Shown here: piece by piece, positions 7,394-15,585 of the stretch
How positions within the stretch are numbered: position 1 is the first letter of the stretch
How the letters are laid out: each line of letters opens with the position of its first letter
DNA from: Phoronis australis
Taxonomy: Eukaryota; Phoronida; Phoronidae
Reading direction: 5' to 3'
Length of the DNA stretch: 20,954 bases
NCBI GenBank assembly: GCA_002633005.1
Contig: NMRA01000213.1
Span: 61,163 to 82,116, forward strand
Notes under the pieces: model-generated
What the model saw: the letters and a program-made list of their open reading frames with translations, nothing else
What the model was told of the DNA's origin: nothing
The model's database searches: none
Made by a program: the position numbers and the translations under genes

Positions 7394-9656
7394 GTAAAGT
7401 GGGTACTAAGATCGATGGAAATACACCCTTTTTCCTGATTTTGATATACTTGATTTTCACAATTTTAATTGGTATAAATATGATACAATTTTTTCAGTCG
7501 CGTGTCTCCAGAACGCAATTTCAATCCACTGAGGCAACTTTTCCTCGCACTGTCTGTCGAATATAGCTTTTAGCACCTTAAAATATTTTTATCCTGATTA
7601 CAAAACTTCTTCCTTTGTTGGATAGCCCATTACTTACTGACTCCAAATACGTAAGTCGCTACTTCCGGTGGTGGATGAAATTTGGAAAATAGGGGGTCTG
7701 TGACTTTGACCTGAAACCTTGACCCCGAATGAGATGGGGGCTTACATGTAAAAATAAGACACGTTTGAAAGCTTGCCCTTTACCATGATTCGAAAATGTC
7801 TCGTTTTGGTAGTCTTCAGGTCATTGGTCATGAGGATATGGCTTACCTAACTACAGCTAATTTCCTGATATTGCAAAGGGGATAGGTCCTTTTGGGGTCC
7901 CGTTGGGCCCTTACTAAGGCAAGGAAAACACGGCACTTACATTTCTAGAGAGGAGAGACACAGGGCTATCAGGTGAATAAAGAATTTTTGAAATAATAAA
8001 ATAATTTTTGTCCCATAAAGGAACCTTGGGCGAGTCAATTGGAGGGTCACTGTGACCTTCATTAGTGGACTGATCAAGCTGAAACTTGGGGGCTGACAAT
8101 TTGAAAGATTGGCCTTTCAAATAAAAACAGAAACTTTGATTTTAAAGTTGATTTTCAACAGAAAAAACAGGGTTTTTGGGGGCAAAATGTTTTGGCTCCA
8201 ATGTCAAAAATTGACGTAGAGTGTTGAGAAACTACATCCCATCAAGTTCAAACCGATTAGATCATTAATAAGGTTACGCGACAAGATCAAAGTTGAAAAA
8301 CGTCATTTTTAGACTTTTTCGTGCCTAAAAATTTTTATGACCCCCTAAGCAAAAAACGCGAGAGCGACACGAACTTGAGTTAAGTGGAAAGTGCAAGTTG
8401 AAATCCGAGCTCGATTCTGAGTCTGGACTGGAGTTCATAATCAACAATAAACTTCGCAATACCCCATTACAGTATTTACGCATTTGACTTTTCGTAATCC
8501 CCCACCAAATCTATAATTCGTTCAACGTACATTGACTGGGCGATCTACCTCTCTTGCTACCTGTCCAGACTGATGAGTAATAAAGATTCCAAGTCTGCCC
8601 TGACACATTGTCCATCGAAGATGACAGAGATTCGAGTCTCATCAGGTCAGAGAACGATGGCAGGGTACAAAAAATTTAGGCGCGAGAAGGTCTAAAATGA
8701 GGTTTTTCAACTTTGATCTAATCTTGCCGCGTGACTTTATTAATGAGCCGATCACACTCAAACTTGTTGGGCTTTAGTTTCTCAACACTTGAAATCGAAG
8801 ATGAAAATTTTTTGGTCCCCAAAAATCCTGGACTGTAGGCTCAGGGGTTTTTCAGTCAAAAAACTAAAACTTTTTGTATTTGATTTTAAAGTCTCTGTTT
8901 TTATTTGAAAGGCCTATCTTTAAGATGGAGAGACCCCCAAGTTTCAGCTTGAACGGCCCAATAATTAAGGTCACAGTGGCTCAACAAATGACTCACCCAA
9001 GGGTGCTTTTTGGGACCAAAACTATTTTGTTTTCGATTTCAAAAATTCTTTGTGCACCTGACAGGCCCCTGTCTCTCCTCTCTAGAAATGTAAGTGTCCT
9101 CCTTTTCCCAGCCATAGAAAAGGCCCACGAGGGCCCAAAATGACCTACCCCCTTCACAACATCAGAAAAATTTTGTCAAAATTAGCTACCGGTATACCGT
9201 AGTTTGGGATGTCATATCCTCATGACCAATGACCTGAAGACTACCAAAATGAGACAATTTCAAAGCATGGTCAAGTGCAAGTTTTCAAACGCGTCTTATT
9301 TGTAGGCCACTATCTCGTTCGGGTCAAGGTTTAAGGTCAAAGTCACAGACTCCCAACCTTTCCAACTTTGATTCACAGCTGTTACCTTATTAGGGCTCGC
9401 CAGAAGTGGCGACTTAAGTGGTTAGAGTCAGTAAGCAAAGGTCTATCTAACAAAGAAAGGAGTTTTGAAATCAGAGTAAAATATTTTTAAGGCGCTTATA
9501 GCTATATTCAACAGACATCTCGAAGAAAAGCTGTCTTAGTCGATTGAAATTGCATTATAGAATTTAGAGACACACGGCTAAAAAGCTTAATCATGTTTGA
9601 ACCAATCAAAATTGTGAAGAAGAGTATATTTTCATCTACCCTAATACCCACTTTAC
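7394..9656. repeat. Long imperfect inverted repeat (about 2.26 kb hairpin) in the MRPL54 intron
   Basis: The left arm (about 7394-8336) is the reverse complement of the right arm (about 8668-9656), with gaps. Anchor pairs are: 7394-7405 with 9645-9656; 7454-7473 with 9601-9620 (near-exact); 7515-7526 with 9542-9553 (exact); 7804-7840 with 9213-9249 (exact 37 bp); 7934-7959 with 9071-9096 (exact 26 bp); 8111-8130 with 8895-8914 (exact 20 bp). All share a centre near 8512-8527. The roughly 330-bp middle is mostly unpaired. Arms this long fit a foldback or long-TIR non-autonomous transposon, two copies of a repeat inserted head to head, or a hairpin-RNA locus. I see no transposase and no clear target duplication at the outer ends. 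Confidence 0.88.
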
Positions 9657-10114
9657 CTTGTGATTATAGTGTCTATAGTTACTAAGCTATCTTTTGAAAA
9701 AAGAACTTTTGTCCCCACTTAAAAGTTGAAAAAAATATTCTTAATTGGCTATTAATAAGTGGGCATCTTAATTAATAAACCCCAAGAATTTTCACATCTT
9801 AACTGGCATCATATTAATTTTAGTGGTGATTTGAATGAAATAAAATGGATTTTTGGGTCCTCTTTTGGACCACCCCAGGGACCAAAGCCCAGGATTGTGC
9901 AATTAAGACGCCCCTTTCCTTCAATGGAAGGTGATTTACAATAGAATTATGCACTCAAACCCTTTGCACTCATAAGTGTGAATAAAGTCTTGCTGGCTGG
10001 TCTTTTGGTTAGCATCACTTGTGCTGGAGTAAGTACTTAGCTTAGTGTGCTGCTCCTGATAACCTAAAACGACTACTCCAAAAACATAATTTAAACGGAA
10101 ATTTTACAGTTATG
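9657..10114 (-). other. MRPL54 intron, middle part
   Basis: AT-rich intronic sequence right of the inverted repeat. The frame at 9759-9944 is short and unrecognised. Nothing else is supported. Confidence 0.5.
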
Positions 10115-10210
10115 AGAAAAAAAGTAGGAAAACGCAGGAAATATTAGGAATTTCAGAAAAAAAAGTAGGAAAAGTAGGAACAAGCCAAAAAAGTAGGAAA
10201 AGTAGGAACA
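10115..10210. repeat. GTAGGAAAA-type degenerate tandem repeat
   Basis: AGTAGGAAAAGTAGGAAC occurs twice (around 10164-10181 and 10191-10208), flanked by further GTAGGAAAA and GCAGGAAA variants and A runs. On the minus strand (the MRPL54 sense strand) it reads as a TTTTCCTAC pyrimidine-rich array. Confidence 0.6.
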
Positions 10211-11585
10211 CTTGAAAGCGTGGCATAATTTGCCGAAAAGCTTCCGGGGTATGAAGAGCCTATAGGAGCTCCATTGTCTCTACTAGTCATTGACTAATGG
10301 GGATGTAGGCAACACGTAGCCCCTCAATTAGCCAGTAAGGGGCTACAATACCTCCCATCACTTTCTGAAGGAATTTCGTTCCATGTATTTTAAATGGGCG
10401 GTAGGCAAAATCCAGTCACCTCTGAAGAGTTTTCACCTCATTCAAAATACATTCTACACTTAAAACTATCACTTAAAAATGTACTTAGTTTCTTCAGTGA
10501 TCCTTTCTGCTTCTACACATAACCTCAATGAAGCATAGCTACGAGAATTAAGGTGACTTGAGTGAAGAATTCCAACTCCAATTTTTGGTCATCATAAACT
10601 TTTTCACCGTGCGTGCTATAACCACAAAGTAATTCAATGCAGACTGAGCAAAGCGCACGACACTTGCAAAATTGCATGGAGAGATATTTGGTGAAATTTG
10701 TAAGATTTGTGTCCCTTGGACTTTTTGTTTGTCAACAAGCATGATTTCATGTAACTGCCTCAAAATGGCACCCGGCAAGAGAAACTCGTGCAAACCACAA
10801 CAGATTTTCATGGATATGTTCAACTTATGCCGGCTAATCATTGTATGTGTTAGTTATAAATCCATGTTCCATGTTCCTATATGTACGGTTCACTCGATTT
10901 TATCTCCTGTATTGTGAAATGCGTATCTTTTTGTGGGGATGTACTATCGCCCCTATATGCCTGTGGCATGCAGCTATGACTATAAGTATAATTGCCTTAT
11001 GTAGGCTACTGGCTAGGCAATGACCATCGCCTCTGTTGGCCCGAACCAGAGGCGATGTAGAGGCTATAGGCGCTCTGTACGCTGGAAGCTTTTCGGCGAA
11101 TTATGCCTCGCACCGACTAAACCATCAAAGCCACGTTGTTATAACTACCTTTTGCGCATAGACGAACACCTTAGGAGGTTGTCGATGTGTTTAAGTTCTT
11201 CCAACTCGAACAAATACTCCCGTTATGAAACTTTTTCTTCGAGCAGTCCCTATGAAAGCTGAAGTTCCCGCCCTTCGCGTACGTGCTGCCGGGAACCAGC
11301 CGTGCATTTGCCGTGTTGTTAAACATTAAAATGTCAAATATGTGCACATGGACTATTAAATGTCATATCAACAGCATTTATTTTTATCAAATACAAACAA
11401 TGATTCATTGAAATACAATCAGTTTCAAGTAACGCCAATTAAAGACAAGTATAAGTGGTGGCATTTTGGAAACGAACATTTGANCTGGCTAGCTTTAACG
11501 ATCGCCCTTGTGGCTGCGATTGTCCACAAGTGTACAATTTACCGAAGCAGTTAATATCAGATAAGTGCAACAGAGAAAAGTATAC
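10211..11585 (-). other. MRPL54 intron, 5' part
   Basis: Intronic sequence down to the donor GTATAC, whose GT occupies plus-strand positions 11584-11585. Frames at 10548-10841 (minus), 10672-10917 (plus), 11020-11262 (plus) and 11360-11554 (plus) are unrecognised and lack motif structure; I do not call them genes. A single undetermined base lies at 11484. Confidence 0.5.
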
Positions 11586-11700
11586 CTAGCTTCTTAACAT
11601 ATCCACGACAAACACAGTGAAGAATTGGCACTTTTGGGAAACTTTTCAGATGAAGACAATTCATCTTAACGAGGCACTGCTGAAGTATGGGCGCAGCCAT
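11586..11700 (-). CDS. MRPL54: Mitochondrial ribosomal protein mL54, exon 1 with transit peptide
   Basis: The minus-strand ATG at 11700-11698 opens 38 codons plus one base: it starts MAAPILQQCLVKMN and ends CRGYVKKL. It is rich in Lys and Arg with no acidic residue, as expected for a mitochondrial targeting peptide. The closing RGYVKK parallels the human RDYAKK at the same place. The donor is CTAG|GTATAC. Joining CTA-G to exon 2 CT-GTC gives L-A-V-P-L-A-V-K-K in frame, which supports the two-exon model. Start context is AAG ATG G (A at -3, G at +4), a strong one. A 4.64-kb intron containing the long inverted repeat separates this exon from exon 2. Confidence 0.85.
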
Positions 11701-11703
11701 CTT
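11693..11703 (-). promoter_or_regulatory. YY1-like site overlapping the MRPL54 start codon
   Basis: On the minus strand AAGATGGCTGC fits the YY1 consensus AAnATGGCnGC. This motif often covers the initiator ATG or the downstream promoter of housekeeping, ribosomal and mitochondrial genes. Binding is inferred from the match only. Confidence 0.4.
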
Positions 11704-12562
11704 GATGAATCTACGCTGTAGCTCAGCTGCGCGACCGAGCGGTTGCTCTGCGAACTATTTATCATTCTCGATAGGCCTAGTGGTTCAGCTTGACTGAGCT
11801 CAGGGTTTTGCCGCCGCCGGCCGGGACCGGTGCGGCCGGCTGCTTAACGAATGGATATCTTCCCTCATTTCTAAAACTTGCTCTGTCTTCAGCGACATAA
11901 ATTACCGCGCTCAGTGGCGACATAGGTTTCACTTGCGAGTGTCGGCCGGAGTGCCGCCGGACGGCCCGGTCGCCGCCTAGTGGGACCGCGGCCAGGCCCA
12001 TGCTGGAAGTTGCAACGTTCAATTCGTGGCACAAAACTTCTGGCTATTATGAATTCTACCCACAGCTCCTAGTAAGAGTGGAACCTAGCCGGGATTCCCG
12101 ACTTTGTCGGATACTTAATTAATTAGGCAAAATGAGGTATATATGCCAAGCCTCTGATCGCCGGGAGGCCGTACGGTACGTGCGGCCACATATAGACTCT
12201 AATTACGATGCAATTGATAACGTGGCGGTACGCGTAGCCAGGAGAGGTAAACATTATGGGAGGTGGCATAATCTATTTTGACTTCGCCGAAGGTTTGTCC
12301 CCTGCCGCGTCAGTCATGTGGTGCCAAGTGTATTTCGCGCCGATCATTATCCTCGTCCATCCTTCCACCCGGTCTCAACTGGCCGCGTATGGCCTCAGTG
12401 GCTAGTTGTTAACTGAGTACCACTCAACGACTGAGTTGGTTGCCAGAGTGCCCCGGGGTTGACAGTCAACCGACAGAAATCTTGCACCGCAAAATCATCA
12501 CCGCGACGACAGCTTCGCGGTCTAACTCAGTCATGCATGGCAATGTTACACGTATGTACGCT
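11701..12562. other. MRPL54 upstream region with GC-rich segment
   Basis: No gene recognised. From about 11805 to 12010 the sequence is much richer in G+C than its surroundings, with many CpG and repeated CCGGCCGG, GCGGCCGGC and GCCGCCGG words that can fold on themselves. A minus-strand frame (11777-12034) crosses it but has no recognisable domain. It may be a CpG-rich promoter region for MRPL54 or a GC-rich repeat insert. Confidence 0.4.
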
Positions 12563-12596
12563 GCCCCCTCGCCCCCCACCCCTAAATCCGCCACTG
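12563..12596 (-). repeat. hAT-like transposon terminus (third copy, variant)
   Basis: C-rich sequence followed by CCCCTAAATCCGCCACTG; on the minus strand it starts CAGTGGCGGATTTAGGGG. It has the same end type as 1-32 and 854-888 but lacks the TTGTGATATCC subterminal block, so it belongs to a related but different family. No matching left end was identified. Confidence 0.5.
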
Positions 12597-12965
12597 AAAG
12601 TAGCCTCGGCCACTGTCAAAAGTGAATTCACTAAACTCAATGCTTTCTAAGCGGTACTTTTATACGGTTTCGGCGGCAAAGATTATGAATTTCTGTCGAA
12701 GTATTTTTCTTTTAGTTTAAAATATCGCAAACAACCAATCAACTGCTCGTTTTCTTCGTCGCTTTTCCGACTACAAGGCCGAAGCACTATGAGGCAAATC
12801 CTACGGTAACATTTGGGGCTTTGTTATCCCAACGATCGACTAACTAAGCTAGACTGTGACTAGTAACCGGCTCATCATAATCGATTCTCAAATTATCGCC
12901 TTTGCGGCCTATGCTCGTTGCTTAGAGGTGATTCTGAAGAATAAGGCTTATCTTATCTTGTATTA
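12597..12965. other. Intergenic sequence, nothing recognised
   Basis: No open frame or repeat that I can support between the hAT-like end and the third MITE copy. Confidence 0.4.
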
Positions 12966-13190
12966 CATGTGCGCACCCATTTGGCTTAGTGGGCAAAAAG
13001 GGTCGCCCCGAGAGACGAAAATTCCGAGGAAATGGAACAAAAGTCCACTAAATGAGCCAAACGCGCAATTCCAGTCACAGTGGTGCTCCAGATTTTTTTT
13101 TTTTTTTTTAGTCCGCCCGCTCTTTTGTTAGCAAAAAGTCTACAACGCCGGGAATTCGAGATCCCCAAAAGAAGGCTGGGTGCACGCATG
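12966..13190. mobile_element. MITE-like element, copy 3
   Basis: The left end CATGTGCGCACCCA and the right end, read on minus as CATGCGTGCACCCAG, are the same terminal repeats as in 5862-6083. The interior is shared too: CATTTGGC, GCCCCGAGAGAC, AGTCCACTAAAT, a T run, CCGCTCTTTTGTTAGC, GAAGGCTGGGTGC. It is 225 bp long. No target duplication is visible (TATTA against ATGAA). Confidence 0.7.
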
Positions 13191-13288
13191 ATGAAAGACG
13201 GATATTAATTTTAAAAACAGCCATGTTTGCCGTTGGGTCTTTGACTTTGAAAACCGGACGACAAAATAGGCGTGTTGGTTTACGACCG

Positions 13289-13366
13289 CAATTATATCTC
13301 ATTCCGCATGTTCAGACAAGCCCATTGCAATTTTATCTCATTCAGCATGTTCAGACAAGCCCATAA
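13289..13366 (+). repeat. Two-copy tandem repeat, 39-bp unit
   Basis: Units 13289-13327 and 13328-13366 differ at only a few positions. The shared core is GCATGTTCAGACAAGCCCAT. A simple local duplication with no coding role seen. Confidence 0.75.
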
Positions 13367-13733
13367 AATGCCCCACTGGTTTGCTTCATTTGTGCTGTCG
13401 ACCTCGCTGAGATTCGAAGTGCGATCACAAGCAATAACCTGCCGTTGATTTCCATCTTGTCCTGTTGTCTATCAGCTTTGGAGGCACACTACAGTTATTG
13501 AGAGGGTTTTGGCTGCCGACACGCACAATGAAGTGGAGACGAGTCCGTATCTAGCGTCGTTATCAAGAGTTAGAAAAAACAACATTTTTTTACTTTAACA
13601 ACTCAAAAGCACCACTCATGACAACTGAAACTTAACTCTGCTATAAATTTTTTAAATTTTTTTAAAATCGCCTAATTCACAACCGGGGAAAATACCGGTA
13701 CACAAAAAACAGGACCCGAAAACACCAAATTTG
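13367..13733. other. Intergenic sequence before the direct repeat
   Basis: No supported gene; AT-rich with several T and A runs around 13580-13670. Confidence 0.4.
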
Positions 13734-13990
13734 ACAGTTTTCTCCCCAAACTTACTTCTTCCCTGCAAGTGGTAAAAAAAATCTGACAACAGATTCCAAA
13801 TGCTCGTTCTCTCTAGATTCTAGAAATGTGGTCATAATACGCCCTTTACACTGTAGTAGACATTGCGAGGTGGTACTTTTGCAAGGGATTGTTTAATAGT
13901 TTTTTGACGAGCTTTCGCGTCTTTTACACGTAAGGGCAATGAAATACTGCAGCGCCAACTAGTGAACTAAATTCAATCATCGTGACTTAA
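13734..13990 (+). repeat. Near-identical direct repeat, copy A
   Basis: Starts ACAGTTTTCTCC and ends CGTGACTTAATGG. It matches 14491-14754 with only a few differences: TCTAGAAATG against TCTCGAAATG, a missing CATGTGTCT-type insertion after TTTCGCGTCT, CTGCAGCGCC against CTGCCGCGCC, and a 3-bp difference in AACTAGTGAAC. No coding potential was recognised. The level of difference is like that between alleles in a polymorphic animal. Confidence 0.85.
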
Positions 13991-14489
13991 TGGGGCTATT
14001 CGGAAAATCTACAATCACTAGAGGGCGTGCGTGAACTAGTGGTGATAGATTAACAGCCTCGATTTCGCGAGCCCTTTAAATACATGGTGAAATGGCTTGC
14101 AGCCGTGCCAACTGAATCTGAGATTGCGTAAAAAGGGTGCTTCTATGAGAGGAAGTGAGCACGACCTCATACAAAGGTAAGGCTTGTGATCATTTTAACG
14201 ATTATTACATGATTATTCTACCGATGCCTGTTAACTGAGGCACTCGCCGATGTCGACTTCGCGGCAGTCAGTCGCCAGCCAGAGTCTGGTTAATCTTTGT
14301 ATGTTGTGACATGTGATACGATACTTGACGTAGCAATCGGGATCTTTTCGTACATCAAAGCATTATTATTGTTTGGAATGATTTCTAAAAGTTTATCAGT
14401 GACAGTTACATCAACCAATGCTGAATATTTATGCTGTCAACTCGATACAGGTTAATGAGTTAAGATTACAATCCAATCCCAATGGCAAA
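13991..14489. other. Sequence between the two direct-repeat copies
   Basis: No supported gene. A strong-looking plus-strand donor (CAAAG|GTAAGG near 14177) follows a short GC-moderate stretch and could end an untranslated exon, but there is no other evidence for one. Confidence 0.3.
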
Positions 14490-14490
14490 N

Positions 14491-14754
14491 ACAGTTTTCT
14501 CCCCAAACTTACTTCTTCCCTGCAAGTGGTAAAAAAAATCTGACAACAGATTCCAAATGCTCGTTCTCTCTAGATTCTCGAAATGTGGTCATAATACGCC
14601 CTTTACACTGTAGTAGACATTGCGAGGTGGTACTTTTGCAAGGGATTGTTTAATAGTTTTTTGACGAGCTTTCGCGTCTCATGTGTCTTTTACACGTAAG
14701 GGCAATGAAATACTGCCGCGCCAACTGAACTAAATTCAATCATCGTGACTTAAT
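14491..14754 (+). repeat. Near-identical direct repeat, copy B, beginning at an N
   Basis: Second copy of 13734-13990. Its first base directly follows the undetermined base at 14490, and the left flank (GGCAAA) differs from copy A's. This coincidence suggests an assembly join of two overlapping or allelic contigs rather than a genuine duplication, though the latter remains possible. Confidence 0.85.
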
Positions 14755-15533
14755 TGGCTTGCCCACGTCTTCCTCATTACTGTGCCACTTGCTAATGACG
14801 CCTCCTATTGCGCAATGTGTCGGGCACGGTAATTGTCGGTAATTGCACTACTGCATATCGCGGCGTGGCTATATGAAGAGCTTCGTCACAGAAACGGTGC
14901 ACGGCGTCGCTGTTCGAACCTTAATTCCTGGTCATACTGATCGATCAGTTTATATAGCGGTAAGGTGGCGCACTCTCGCATCTAATCCTGCAAGGACGCC
15001 CCTCGTTCCTGCTGGTCTGTGTGCGCTAGCTGCATGGCGGGAGGTATCCCCTTCGAAGTAAAAAGTAGCCAGCCATCTGGTTTAGGAGCTGCCTTCCGGA
15101 TCTCTTCGGCACGCAAAACATTGACATTAGCCATAAAGCCTTTCCTTCACACAGCGTGAGAGTATATATAGGGCGTCACGCAGCGGGACCTGCTGTCATT
15201 TACCACGTACCTACGCCAAAACAACGAAATCCAAACTCGTCCGTAATCGTACATCCTGGGGAGGGGGCTCGACGTGCTCTGCCATCCCGGTTTCGAGAGG
15301 AGCGTTGGACACAAAAACGGATAGTCCTTAAGCTATCTGGGTTGTATTTTTATCTATACAAAACGGATTTTTAGGTCACAACATTTCAGACTTTCGACGC
15401 AGGGCCCGTACTGTGCTAGTTCTGGAGTGGCCAAGTGTTGGAAATCAGAAAGCCCACATTTTTGACATCCAAAACTCATGTTCAAAGGATACCAAACTCT
15501 GCTTTGACGATCAACCATACCTCGTTCGGTCAC
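14755..15533. other. Intergenic sequence with isolated TATA-like motifs
   Basis: The frames at 14843-15061 and 15156-15374 carry no recognisable domain. TATATATAG at 15163-15171 is a good TATA-like word but has no coding region behind it. Nothing firmer is supported. Confidence 0.35.
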
Positions 15534-15585
15534 CTGCTAATGCATCATTGGCTTCAATCTTGGCAGCAATTAACTTAAAACTCAT
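15534..15585 (-). CDS. Weak candidate for a first coding exon, function unknown
   Basis: From the minus-strand ATG at 15585 the frame reads MSFKLIAAKIEANDALA, then reaches a donor-like GCAG|GTGACC and soon after a stop. The regular helix-like composition and the position of the donor make it look like a short initial exon of a minus-strand gene whose other exons lie at lower coordinates or are unrecognised. I do not know the protein. It may equally be chance, as it is only 17 codons. Confidence 0.2.

Noticed and set aside
8570-8628. CTGATGAG followed later by CGAAGA in the hairpin loop, recalling a hammerhead ribozyme core
   Set aside because: No helix II closes between the two parts, the spacing is wrong and no flanking helices I and III with a cleavage triplet could be paired.
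7914-9143. Open frames at 7914-8120 (minus) and 8874-9143 (plus) with similar translations, which could suggest a duplicated gene
   Set aside because: They are the two complementary arms of the inverted repeat read in mirror positions; neither has a recognisable motif, and the similarity is explained by the palindrome.
11777-12034. An 85-codon minus-strand gene across the GC-rich block
   Set aside because: High GC alone keeps frames open; no domain or family is recognisable and its Pro/Gly/Arg content follows base composition.
14060-14177. Untranslated first exon for a plus-strand gene ending at CAAAG|GTAAGG
   Set aside because: A single good donor is not enough; no promoter, no acceptor partner and possible assembly duplication in this region.
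15163-15171. TATATATAG as a core promoter
   Set aside because: No credible coding region or splice pattern follows; TATA-like words are common in AT-rich DNA.
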